Shown here: positions 8,047 through 15,577 of the stretch, piece by piece
How the letters are laid out: the number at the start of each line of letters is the position of its first letter
Numbering within the stretch: position 1 is the stretch's first letter
NCBI RefSeq assembly: GCF_001435775.1
Contig: NZ_AZFK01000084.1
Location: forward strand, 1-35,353
Length of the DNA stretch: 35,353 bases
Direction of reading: 5' to 3'
From: Limosilactobacillus ingluviei DSM 15946
GTDB lineage: Bacteria; Bacillota; Bacilli; Lactobacillales; Lactobacillaceae
The notes under the pieces: model-generated
Told to the model about the DNA's origin: nothing
Database searches by the model: none
The model's input: the letters and a program-made list of their open reading frames with translations, nothing else
Position numbers and translations under genes: made by a program

Positions 8047-8109
8047 AGTTTGACAACCAAAATACTTTTTGCATATAATTCGACCATCGGATATTTTGAT
8101 ACTCGAAAT
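8047..8109 (+). promoter_or_regulatory. fab operon promoter with two FabT boxes
   Basis: TTGACA (8050-8055), 18-base spacer and TATAAT (8074-8079) form a near-consensus sigma-A promoter. AGTTTGACAACCAAAAT (8047-8063) overlaps the -35, and ATTTTGATACTCGAAAT (8093-8109) lies just past the start region. Each matches the FabT consensus ANTTTGATNATCAAANT with two mismatches. Their centres are 46 bases apart. FabT is a MarR-type repressor activated by long-chain acyl-ACP, and its own gene is second in this operon. Confidence 0.75.
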
Positions 8110-8134
8110 ACTTTTGCGAAGTGAGGTGCAAGCT

Positions 8135-8581
8135 GTGCCAGTGATGACAGCCCAAGAAGTGATGGACTTGATTCCCAATCGGTATCCGATTTGTTATATC
8201 GATGCGGTTGAGGAATTGGTGGCCGATCAGCGCATCGTGGCCAAGAAAAACGTCACGATCAACGAACAATTCTTTCAAGGGCATTTTCCCGATAATCCGG
8301 TTATGCCAGGGGTTTTGATCATTGAGACCCTCGCCCAAGCGGCGTCGATTTTAATCCTCAAGTCGCCCCAATTTTATAAAAAGACCGCCTACCTCGGTGC
8401 GATTCACAACGCCCGGTTCCGGCAGATGGTCCGGCCGGGCGATGTGTTGACTTTGACGATTGAAATGGAAAAGGTCCGGGCCAACATGGGAATGGTCGAT
8501 GCCGTTGCGACAGTGGCCGGGCAGCGGGTCTGCACGGCCAAGTTGGTCTTTTTTGTTGCCGAGCGGCAAGCCAAGCTTTAG
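8135..8581 (+). CDS. fabZ: 3-hydroxyacyl-ACP dehydratase FabZ, first copy
   Basis: A 148-residue hot-dog-fold dehydratase that removes water from 3-hydroxyacyl-ACP. The catalytic pair is H50 (QGHFPDNPVMPG) and E64 (IIETLAQA). The usual HRYP near the N-terminus is NRYP here and the following segment is ICYID instead of LLID, so it is distinct from the second copy at 13760. The GTG at 8135 is chosen because GAGGTG lies six bases upstream; an ATG at 8144 has no well-spaced site. It is the first gene of the operon, next to fabT. In some lactic acid bacteria one of two FabZ-like proteins also isomerises trans-2 to cis-3-decenoyl-ACP to make unsaturated acids (FabN in Enterococcus). Which copy does so here cannot be told from motifs. 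Confidence 0.9.
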   Translation: MPVMTAQEVMDLIPNRYPICYIDAVEELVADQRIVAKKNVTINEQFFQGHFPDNPVMPGVLIIETLAQAASILILKSPQFYKKTAYLGAIHNARFRQMVRPGDVLTLTIEMEKVRANMGMVDAVATVAGQRVCTAKLVFFVAERQAKL

Positions 8582-8594
8582 CGGCGGTTCGGTT

Positions 8595-8619
8595 TATAAT
8601 GTATTTTGGAAATCAAATT
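8595..8619 (+). promoter_or_regulatory. Internal promoter -10 and FabT box before fabT
   Basis: TATAAT (8595-8600) is followed by ATTTTGGAAATCAAATT (8603-8619), which matches the FabT consensus ANTTTGATNATCAAANT except at two positions. The site sits between fabZ1 and fabT, which implies autoregulation of fabT. No strong -35 is seen. Confidence 0.6.
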
Positions 8620-8655
8620 ATTTGAGCAATCAAAGAATTGAAAGGGGAATGCATT

Positions 8656-9102
8656 ATGAACGAAAGTCGGGACTACCAAGCGATCAATCAAGCGTTGATC
8701 AAAGTTTACAGTGGGATCATGTGGATTGAAGAACATGAATTGCGCAAGAGTACCTTCGCCGATTTGACGATTAAGGAAATGCACGCAATTGATGCCATCA
8801 GCATGTACGACCACCAAACGGCCTCTGCGGTCGCGAAGAAATTACACTTAACGCCGGGGACGATGACGGCCACGGCCGATCGCTTGACTAAAAAAGGTTA
8901 TGTCAAACGGGTGCGTGACGAGCAAGATCGGCGGATTGTGCGCTTGTATTTGACCAAGAAGGGCCGCGTCCTCTACCGGGCGCACCGGGCCTTTCACAAT
9001 ATGATGGTGGCCCAATTTTTGGATGGAATGACCGATGAAGAAATGAAGACCGTGCGCAAAGCGTTACGAAACTTGGAAAACTTTGTTGATGAACATGCCT
9101 AA
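8656..9102 (+). CDS. fabT: FabT, MarR-family repressor of fatty acid synthesis
   Basis: A 148-residue MarR protein with a winged helix-turn-helix (TASAVAKKLHLTPGTMTATA, about residues 55-74) and the wing RVRDEQDRRIVRLYLT. FabT represses fab genes when bound to acyl-ACP with long chains, thereby matching synthesis to exogenous fatty acids. The ATG at 8656 has AAAGGGGA seven bases upstream; an earlier frame opening is not needed. Position inside the fab cluster and FabT boxes at 8047, 8093 and 8603 support the identity. Its 3' end overlaps the possible starts of fabH. Confidence 0.9.
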   Translation: MNESRDYQAINQALIKVYSGIMWIEEHELRKSTFADLTIKEMHAIDAISMYDHQTASAVAKKLHLTPGTMTATADRLTKKGYVKRVRDEQDRRIVRLYLTKKGRVLYRAHRAFHNMMVAQFLDGMTDEEMKTVRKALRNLENFVDEHA

Positions 9103-10081
9103 CATGACAGCACAAAATTTACGAATTGTCGCCACCGGTCGCGCTACCCCACAGCGGGTGGTCACCAACCAAGCGTTAACGGCCTGGTTGGATACCAGTG
9201 ACGAATGGATTACCACGCGGACCGGGATTGCCCAGCGCTACATCAGTACGGGCGAAACCACGGTCGACTTAGCCACGCAAGCCGCGCAGCAGGCCTTAGG
9301 GCGCGCCAAGTGGGCGGCGGCGACGTTGGATTTGATTATTGTGGCCACGATGACGCCTGCGACTTTGATGCCTTCCACGGCGGCCGCCGTGCAGGGGCGC
9401 TTAAAGGCGGGGCGGGCGACGGGCTTTGATTTATCGGCGGCCTGTGCGGGGTTTATCACCGCCATGACGGTGGCCAATCAAATGATGGTCAATCCGGCCT
9501 TTCAGCGGGTCCTGGTGATCGGGGCCGATACGATGTCCACCCTAGTGGACTGGCACGATCGCGCCACGGCCGTCTTATTTGGCGACGGGGCGGGGGCCGT
9601 CTTGCTCGAGCGGACCCCGGCGGCCGGGTCGTGGGGAATGTGCTTGACTACGGATGGTGAGTTGGGTGCGCAACTAACGGCCGGAAAGCAACAAGGCTCC
9701 TTGGCTCCCTTACCCCATCCGTTGCCGACCCTGGCCCCGCTGACAATGAATGGTCGGGCGGTCTACAAATTTGCGACCCATCGCGTGCCTGAAGCGATTG
9801 AACAAGCGTTGGCCCAGGCCGGTGTAACTAAAGCCCAAATTGACCATTTCTTGTTGCACCAGGCCAACGCCCGGATTATTGCCCAAGTCGCCAAGCGCTT
9901 GGGGCAGCCGGCGGCCAAGTTCCCGTTGAATATCGACCGCTATGGCAACACCGCAGCCGCCAGCGAACCCATCTTGTTGGATGAATGTATCCAAACGAGG
10001 CGTTTGCTGCGGGGGGACCGCTTAGTCTTGAGCGGCTTTGGTGGTGGGCTGAGTACCGCGACGATTGTAATGCAGTATTAA
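9089..10081 (+). CDS. fabH: 3-oxoacyl-ACP synthase III
   Basis: FabH condenses acetyl-CoA with malonyl-ACP to start each fatty acid. The thiolase-fold active site is complete: Cys in SAACAGF, His in LLHQANARI and Asn in RYGNTAAAS. Start codons compete. ATG at 9089 has GGAAAA ten bases upstream and overlaps fabT by 14 bases. ATG at 9104 follows the fabT stop by one base and gives the family-like MTAQNLRIVATGR. The latter would use translational coupling. The protein is 325-330 residues, normal for the family. Confidence 0.93.
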   Translation: MNMPNMTAQNLRIVATGRATPQRVVTNQALTAWLDTSDEWITTRTGIAQRYISTGETTVDLATQAAQQALGRAKWAAATLDLIIVATMTPATLMPSTAAAVQGRLKAGRATGFDLSAACAGFITAMTVANQMMVNPAFQRVLVIGADTMSTLVDWHDRATAVLFGDGAGAVLLERTPAAGSWGMCLTTDGELGAQLTAGKQQGSLAPLPHPLPTLAPLTMNGRAVYKFATHRVPEAIEQALAQAGVTKAQIDHFLLHQANARIIAQVAKRLGQPAAKFPLNIDRYGNTAAASEPILLDECIQTRRLLRGDRLVLSGFGGGLSTATIVMQY

Positions 10082-10116
10082 AAAATTAAAACAGTAACCA
10101 ATTGGAGGAAATTAAG

Positions 10117-10359
10117 ATGACGAAAGAAGAAATTTTTGCAACGGTTCAAGCAATTGCGGCTGAAGAATTGGACATTGACCAAGCCAAGGTAACCTTGGAT
10201 GCCAAGATCAAGGACGATTTAAACGCCGATTCCCTCGACGTCTTTGAAATCATGAACGAATTGGAAGACAAGTTTGAAATTGAATTGGACGTGGACGAAG
10301 GGGTCACGACGATCCAAGACGTGGTCGACTTTGTGGCCAAGCAATTAGCGGCGAAGTAA
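10117..10359 (+). CDS. acpP: Acyl carrier protein
   Basis: An 80-residue acidic four-helix protein. Ser39 in NADSLDVFEI is the 4'-phosphopantetheine attachment site. GGAGG nine bases upstream supports the ATG at 10117. The stop codon TAA shares its last A with the ATG of fabD. It carries the growing acyl chain for all Fab enzymes of the operon and is the ligand carrier that tunes FabT. Confidence 0.95.
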   Translation: MTKEEIFATVQAIAAEELDIDQAKVTLDAKIKDDLNADSLDVFEIMNELEDKFEIELDVDEGVTTIQDVVDFVAKQLAAK

Positions 10360-11306
10360 TGAAGACGGCGCTTTTATTTAGTGGCCAAGGCGCCCAGCAA
10401 AAGGGAATGGGGATCGACCTGATGGCAGATCCCCTTTTTGCTAGCACGATTCAAGCCGCCAGCACGGCGACGGGGTTAGACCTGGTCAAAATCATGCAGG
10501 ACAAAGCCGACGAGTTGGCCCAAACCAAAAACGTGCAGCCCGCCCTTGTGGCAGTCAGCCTAGGGTTGTACCGGATGCTCAAGCGCGATACGAACTTGGC
10601 GGTGGCTGGGATGATCGGTTTGTCGCTGGGTGAATACGCCGCGCTTTTGGCCAGTGGCGGTTTGGCATTTACCAGCGGACTGGCCCTGTTGGCGGCGCGG
10701 GGGCGGTACATGCAAGCCGTTGCCGACACGACCCCGTCGGCGATGGCGGCCCTGCTAAAGCCGGATGTCAAGGCCGTGGCCGCCCTATGTGAGGAAATTA
10801 GCGCGACGGGCGAACTGGTGGCAATCGCCAATTATAATACCCACAAACAAGTCGTGATTGGTGGGACCACGGCAGGTGTGGCCCAAGCCGTAACCGCGAT
10901 TAAAGCGGCCCACGCGGCCAGTCGGGTGATCCCCTTGGCGGTCAGCGGGGCCTTTCACACCGCCCTGTTTGCGCCGGCTGGTCGCCAATTGGCGCCAAAG
11001 TTGGCCGCGACCCCGGTGTCGGACCCGCAAGTGCCAGTTATCAGTAATACGACGGGGCAACCCTTTGAAGCGGCCACCATGCGGGAGGTATTGGCCCGCC
11101 AATTAGCGGTACCGACGCACTTTGGCACCGGGTTGCAAAGTTTGGTCGCACAAACGGGGGCGCAAGCGACGTTGGAACTGGGGCCGGGCAAGACGTTAAC
11201 GAGTTTTGCCAAGGTGGAAGTTCCCCAATTGGCCCACTACCACATCAGTAATTTGACGGAATATGAAGCATTTGTCACGGAGGTTGCGAATGGAACTGCA
11301 AAATAA
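10359..11306 (+). CDS. fabD: Malonyl-CoA:ACP transacylase
   Basis: The 315-residue transferase loads malonate onto ACP. Motifs: GQGAQ (9-13), nucleophile Ser89 in GLSLGEY and His200 in AFHTALF. The start overlaps the acpP stop by one base (TAATG), indicating coupled translation, and the 3' end overlaps fabG by 17 bases. Confidence 0.95.
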   Translation: MKTALLFSGQGAQQKGMGIDLMADPLFASTIQAASTATGLDLVKIMQDKADELAQTKNVQPALVAVSLGLYRMLKRDTNLAVAGMIGLSLGEYAALLASGGLAFTSGLALLAARGRYMQAVADTTPSAMAALLKPDVKAVAALCEEISATGELVAIANYNTHKQVVIGGTTAGVAQAVTAIKAAHAASRVIPLAVSGAFHTALFAPAGRQLAPKLAATPVSDPQVPVISNTTGQPFEAATMREVLARQLAVPTHFGTGLQSLVAQTGAQATLELGPGKTLTSFAKVEVPQLAHYHISNLTEYEAFVTEVANGTAK

Positions 11307-12012
11307 AGTCGCCTTAATTACCGGGAGTACCCGGGGGATCGGCCTGGCGATTGCTCAGGAATTTTTGGCGGCGGGCGCCAAGGTCATTTTAAACGGGCGG
11401 GGGGACTTACCCGCTGAAGTCGCCGCCAACTTGTCCGGTGATTTTCAATACGTCGCCGGTGACTTGGGGACGGATGAAGGGATCGCGCAGGTCGCCCACG
11501 CGGCCCTGGCCGCCTACGGGCAGATTGATATTTTGGTTAACAACGCTGGGATTACCCGCGACAAATTGTTGCTCGGGATGAAGCCGGCGGACTTTGACGC
11601 CGTCTTAGCCGTTGATTTGCGGGCGCCAATGCTCTTGACCCAACTGGTCTTTAAAAAGATGCTCAAACAGCGGGCCGGCGTCGTGATTAATTTAGCCAGT
11701 GTCGTCGGCCTGCACGGTAACGCGGGCCAAGCCAATTATGCGGCGGCCAAGGCCGGGTTGGTCGGCTTTACCAAGACTTTAGCGCGGGAAGGGGCCGCAC
11801 GGGGGGTGCGGGCGAACGCGATTGCTCCGGGCATGATTGACAGTGCGATGACCCAGGCCTTGAGTGAAAAGATTCAAGCTCAGCTGATCGCCGAAATTCC
11901 GCTCCACCGCTTGGGTCAACCGAACGAAATTGCCCACGCGGCCCGCTTCTTGGTCGAAAATGATTACGTGACCGGACAAACCATGGTCGTTGACGGTGGC
12001 ATGACGATGTAA
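11290..12012 (+). CDS. fabG: 3-oxoacyl-ACP reductase
   Basis: A 240-residue short-chain dehydrogenase that reduces 3-oxoacyl-ACP with NADPH. It has the cofactor motif TGSTRGIG (11-18), NNAG (84-87) and the triad S137, Y150, K154 (NYAAAK). GGAGG is placed upstream of the ATG at 11290; nine codons of open frame further upstream lie inside fabD and lack a better site. Followed by a short gap with a hairpin before fabF. Confidence 0.95.
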   Translation: MELQNKVALITGSTRGIGLAIAQEFLAAGAKVILNGRGDLPAEVAANLSGDFQYVAGDLGTDEGIAQVAHAALAAYGQIDILVNNAGITRDKLLLGMKPADFDAVLAVDLRAPMLLTQLVFKKMLKQRAGVVINLASVVGLHGNAGQANYAAAKAGLVGFTKTLAREGAARGVRANAIAPGMIDSAMTQALSEKIQAQLIAEIPLHRLGQPNEIAHAARFLVENDYVTGQTMVVDGGMTM

Positions 12013-12024
12013 CGGGCCGCCCGT
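12011..12024 (+). repeat. Small GC-rich hairpin after fabG
   Basis: ACGGG and CCCGT with a CCG loop directly follow the fabG stop codon. There is no U-tract, so it may slow ribosomes or stabilise an mRNA end rather than terminate. Confidence 0.5.
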
Positions 12025-12029
12025 CAGGA

Positions 12030-12074
12030 ATGAGCAGGTTGAAACAAAGTAAAGGGATGAACAAGCAGAAATGA
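12030..12074 (+). CDS. Possible 14-residue leader peptide coupled to fabF
   Basis: An ATG at 12030 opens a 14-codon frame (MSRLKQSKGMNKQK) whose TGA at 12072-12074 overlaps the fabF ATG at 12071 as ATGA. fabF itself has only AAAGGG 14 bases upstream, too far to work well, so termination of this frame could deliver ribosomes to fabF. The small frame has a weak, too-close AGGA and could be chance; the internal ATG at 12057 gives an even shorter version. Confidence 0.25.
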   Translation: MSRLKQSKGMNKQK

Positions 12075-13300
12075 CAAGAGTTGTGATTACCGGATTGGGG
12101 GCAATTGCCCCAAACGGAAATGGTTATGAAACCTTTGTAGCAAATACCCTGGCCGGTAAGATTGGGATTAAGCCAATTACCAAGTTTGATGCCCACGCTA
12201 CGGGAATCAGCGTGGCGGGGGAAATTAATGATTTTGACCCGCAAGCCGTTGTCGGCAAAAAGGCGGCCAAGCGGATGGATCTGTACTCGCAATACGCCGT
12301 GCAAACCGCCGAACAAGCGATGGCCATGGCCAAGATCACGCCCGCCAACACCCGTCCGGAAGACCTCGGGGTGATCTATGGTTCGGGGATTGGGGGCTTA
12401 ACCACGATTCAAGACCAAATTATCAAGATGCACGAAAAGGGGCCCAAGCGGGTGTCGCCCATGTTTGTTCCGATGGCGATTGCCAACATGGCGGCCGGGA
12501 ACCTCTCGATTCGCTTTCAAGCTCAAAACATCAGTACGTCAATCGTGACCGCGTGTGCCAGTGCTACCAATTCGATTGGGGAAGCCTTCCGCCACATTAA
12601 GGCCGGCCACGCCCAAGTTATGATCACCGGTGGGGCCGAAGCTTCCGTCAATGAAATCGGGATTGCGGGCTTTGCGGCCTTGACGGCGCTCTCGCCGACC
12701 AGCGACCCGACCCAGGCGTCGCGGCCGTTTGACCAGGCGCGCAATGGGTTTGTCCTTGGTGAAGGGGCGGGGACGTTGGTCCTGGAAGCCTTGGATCACG
12801 CCCAAGCCCGGGGAGCGCAGATTTTAGGGGAAGTTGTCGGCTACGGGACGACCTCGGATGCCTACCACATCACTTCGCCAGATCCAGCCGGAACCCAAGC
12901 CGCTCGGGCGATGACCTTGGCCATGCAAGAAGCCGGGCTGACCCCTGAAGACATTGATTACATCAATGCCCACGGGACGGCAACGGCCGCCAACGATGCT
13001 GGTGAAGCCCAAGCCATTCGGCAGGTCTTTGGCGACCATGACGTCTTGGTCAGTTCGACCAAGGGGATGACCGGTCACCTGTTGGGTGCGGCCGGGGCGG
13101 TTGAAGCCGTGATTACGGCGGCCGCTTTGCAAAAGGGCATTTTGCCGCCTAACGTTGGTTGCCAACACCAAGATCCGGCCTGCCCGGTTACCTTGGTCAC
13201 GAAACACAACCAACACCACCCGAGTCGCTATGCCTTGAGCAACTCCTTCGGCTTTGGTGGTCACAATGCCGTTATCGCCTTTAAACGTTGGGAGGGATGA
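12071..13300 (+). CDS. fabF: 3-oxoacyl-ACP synthase II
   Basis: The 409-residue elongation condensing enzyme. The active site is Cys162 (TACASATNSIG), a His in NAHGTATAAND (about 300) and a His in GHLLGAAG (about 336). The C-terminal SNSFGFGGHNAV is typical. No fabB or fabO is present in the cluster. The ribosome site is poorly spaced and the ATG overlaps a short upstream frame. The stop overlaps the first possible accB start as ATGA. Confidence 0.95.
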   Translation: MTRVVITGLGAIAPNGNGYETFVANTLAGKIGIKPITKFDAHATGISVAGEINDFDPQAVVGKKAAKRMDLYSQYAVQTAEQAMAMAKITPANTRPEDLGVIYGSGIGGLTTIQDQIIKMHEKGPKRVSPMFVPMAIANMAAGNLSIRFQAQNISTSIVTACASATNSIGEAFRHIKAGHAQVMITGGAEASVNEIGIAGFAALTALSPTSDPTQASRPFDQARNGFVLGEGAGTLVLEALDHAQARGAQILGEVVGYGTTSDAYHITSPDPAGTQAARAMTLAMQEAGLTPEDIDYINAHGTATAANDAGEAQAIRQVFGDHDVLVSSTKGMTGHLLGAAGAVEAVITAAALQKGILPPNVGCQHQDPACPVTLVTKHNQHHPSRYALSNSFGFGGHNAVIAFKRWEG

Positions 13301-13302
13301 AA

Positions 13303-13740
13303 ATGGAACTAACTGCGGTCCAAAAGTTAATGGAACAATTTGAAGATTCCACCGCCCGCGAATTGGAACTGACGGATGGCGACTTTCACTTGCGCTTAAG
13401 CAAGAATCGGACGGCTAAGGCCAGCCCGGCGCCAGTTGAAGCTACGCCCAGCCCGGCGCCGGCGGCCCCTGCGCCCACCTCAGCTGCCCCCCAAGCGGCG
13501 GAGGTGGCGCAGACGATCAAAGCGCCCTTAGTGGGAACGGTCTATTTGCAGCCCAAACCGGGCGCTAAGCCGTACCTCCAAGTCGGCCAGCAGGTAAATG
13601 CAGGCGACGTGGTGTGCGTGATCGAAGCGATGAAGATGATGACCGAGGTCAAAAGCCAGGTCGCCGGCACCGTCAAAGCAGTGCTGGTCGAAGACGAACA
13701 GTTGGTGGAAGTTGATCAGCCACTGTTTACGGTTGAATAA
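13303..13740 (+). CDS. accB: Biotin carboxyl carrier protein of acetyl-CoA carboxylase
   Basis: A 145-residue protein with an N-terminal helical segment, a Pro/Ala-rich linker (about residues 42-66) and a C-terminal biotinyl domain. Lys111 in EAMKMMTEV is the biotin attachment site, modified by the BirA encoded at 18664. GGGAGGG at 13290-13296 is best spaced from the ATG at 13303; the ATG at 13297 overlaps the fabF stop and is the alternative. Part of the ACC block interleaved with fabZ2. Confidence 0.93.
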   Translation: MELTAVQKLMEQFEDSTARELELTDGDFHLRLSKNRTAKASPAPVEATPSPAPAAPAPTSAAPQAAEVAQTIKAPLVGTVYLQPKPGAKPYLQVGQQVNAGDVVCVIEAMKMMTEVKSQVAGTVKAVLVEDEQLVEVDQPLFTVE

Positions 13741-13759
13741 GTAAAGGGTGAAAAAAGCG

Positions 13760-14191
13760 ATGTTAACAGATTTAGATGTCAACCAAATTCAAGCCATTTT
13801 ACCCCACCGGTACCCAATGTTATTGATTGACCACGTTGATCAAGTCATTCCCGGGAAAATGGCGCTTGCCAAGCGGAACGTGACCGTCAATGAGGAAGTC
13901 TTTAACGGCCATTTCCCCCACAACCCGGTCTTGCCCGGGGCGTTAATCGTGGAGTCTTTGGCCCAGACCGGGGCGGTGGCCCTGCTCAGCCAACCGGAAT
14001 TTAAGGGCAAAACCGCCTATTTCGGGGGAATTAAGAGCGCGGAATTTCGCCGCGTGGTGCGCCCCGGGGATCAAATGAGCTTAAAAGTAGAATTGGAAAA
14101 AGTCAAAGGCCACATTGGGGTCGGCAAAGGAGTCGCGACCGTCGACGGCCAGCGGGCTTGCACGGCAGAACTAACCTTTATGATTGGGTAG
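13760..14191 (+). CDS. fabZ: 3-hydroxyacyl-ACP dehydratase FabZ, second copy
   Basis: A 143-residue dehydratase with classical motifs: HRYPMLLID (16-24), H51 in NGHFPHNPVLPG and E65 in IVESLAQTGAV. AAAGGG lies 11 bases before the ATG at 13760; an upstream GTG at 13748 sits within that site and is rejected. It lies between accB and accC. It is closer to canonical FabZ than the first copy. Confidence 0.93.
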   Translation: MLTDLDVNQIQAILPHRYPMLLIDHVDQVIPGKMALAKRNVTVNEEVFNGHFPHNPVLPGALIVESLAQTGAVALLSQPEFKGKTAYFGGIKSAEFRRVVRPGDQMSLKVELEKVKGHIGVGKGVATVDGQRACTAELTFMIG

Positions 14192-14200
14192 GTGAACGGC

Positions 14201-15577
14201 ATGTTTAAGAAGGTATTAGTGGCGAACCGGGGTGAAATCGCGGTCCGCATCATCCGGACCTTAAAGGAAATGGGAATCACGGCCGTGGCGATTTATTCAA
14301 CTGCGGATCGCGATAGTCTGCACGTACAATTGGCGGATGAAGCGGTTTGTGTGGGGGGACCACGGACCAAGGATTCCTACTTGAACATGAAAAATATCCT
14401 GGCCGCGGCCGTGGGGACGGGCGCTGAAGCGATCCACCCCGGCTATGGTTTTCTCTCGGAGAATGCGGAATTTGCCCGCTTGTGCGAAGCTTGCGGGATC
14501 ACCTTTATTGGGCCGCGCCCGGCGACAATTGATCTGATGGGGAATAAAGAACACGCCCGTGAACAGATGAAAAAAGCCGGGGTCCCGGTGATTCCCGGCA
14601 GTGATGGTTACGTTAACCGCGTGACGGATGCCCATTTGATTGCCAAACAGCTCGGCTATCCGGTCCTGCTGAAAGCGGCGGCCGGTGGCGGGGGCAAGGG
14701 GATTCGCCGGGTTGCCTCCCCAGCCGAGCTCCAGGAAGTCTTTGCCCAGGCCCAGCAAGAAGCGCGGGTTTCCTTTGGGGATGATCGGATGTATTTGGAA
14801 AAGATCATGACCGACGTTAAACACATTGAAGTCCAGGTCTTTCGGGATCAAGCGGGCCACGTCCTCTACTTTCCGGAACGGGATTGTTCGGTCCAGCGCA
14901 ATAAGCAAAAGGTGATTGAAGAAAGTCCGTGTCAGCTGGTGACGCCCGTCCAACGCCAAGCCCTGGGCGAGCTGGCCGTGAAAGCCGTCACGGCCTTGGA
15001 TTATGTTAATACCGGGACGCTGGAATTTCTGATGGATCGGGCCCATCATTTTTACTTTATGGAAATGAATACCCGAATCCAAGTAGAACACACGATTACG
15101 GAAATGGTGACCGGCCTGGATTTGGTGAAAATGCAGGTTCAAGTCGCCGCCGGGGCTGATTTGCCGGTGCGCCAAGCCCAGGTGCAAATGCAAGGGCACG
15201 CGCTTGAATGCCGGATCAACGCCGAAGACGTCCGTCATCACTTTCGGCCGAGCACGGGGGTTGTCGAGGACCTCTATTTGCCGGTCGGCAACTTAGGGAC
15301 CCGGATCGATACCGCCCTTTACCCGGGGGCGATGATCAGTCCGTATTACGATTCGATGATTGCCAAGGTCGTCGCCTATGGTGAAGACCGTACCGCGGCG
15401 GTTGCCAAGATGCGGCGCTTGTTGCAGGAAATGGTGATTAGCGGGGTGGCGACCAACCAGGCCTTCCACTTGGCGATTTTACAAAATGCGGGCTGGCTAA
15501 GTGGCCAAGCCACCACTAATTTCTTGGAACAAACGGTCCTGCCGGCTTGGAAGGAGGAAAACGATGAAGCTCTATGA
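14201..15577 (+). CDS. accC: Biotin carboxylase subunit of acetyl-CoA carboxylase
   Basis: The 458-residue ATP-grasp enzyme carboxylates biotin on AccB. N-terminal VLVANRGEIAVRII, HPGYGFLSEN, the glycine-rich ATP loop AAAGGGGKGIR and the catalytic segment EMNTRIQVEHTITE are all present. AGGTGA precedes the ATG at 14201. Its 3' end overlaps accD by 14 bases. Confidence 0.95.
   Translation: MFKKVLVANRGEIAVRIIRTLKEMGITAVAIYSTADRDSLHVQLADEAVCVGGPRTKDSYLNMKNILAAAVGTGAEAIHPGYGFLSENAEFARLCEACGITFIGPRPATIDLMGNKEHAREQMKKAGVPVIPGSDGYVNRVTDAHLIAKQLGYPVLLKAAAGGGGKGIRRVASPAELQEVFAQAQQEARVSFGDDRMYLEKIMTDVKHIEVQVFRDQAGHVLYFPERDCSVQRNKQKVIEESPCQLVTPVQRQALGELAVKAVTALDYVNTGTLEFLMDRAHHFYFMEMNTRIQVEHTITEMVTGLDLVKMQVQVAAGADLPVRQAQVQMQGHALECRINAEDVRHHFRPSTGVVEDLYLPVGNLGTRIDTALYPGAMISPYYDSMIAKVVAYGEDRTAAVAKMRRLLQEMVISGVATNQAFHLAILQNAGWLSGQATTNFLEQTVLPAWKEENDEAL

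Noticed and set aside
14297-15241. Long minus-strand open frame (314 codons) opposite accC
   Set aside because: It lies entirely antisense to a strongly conserved gene, is rich in His/Arg/Gly as expected of a shadow frame, and has no recognisable domain.
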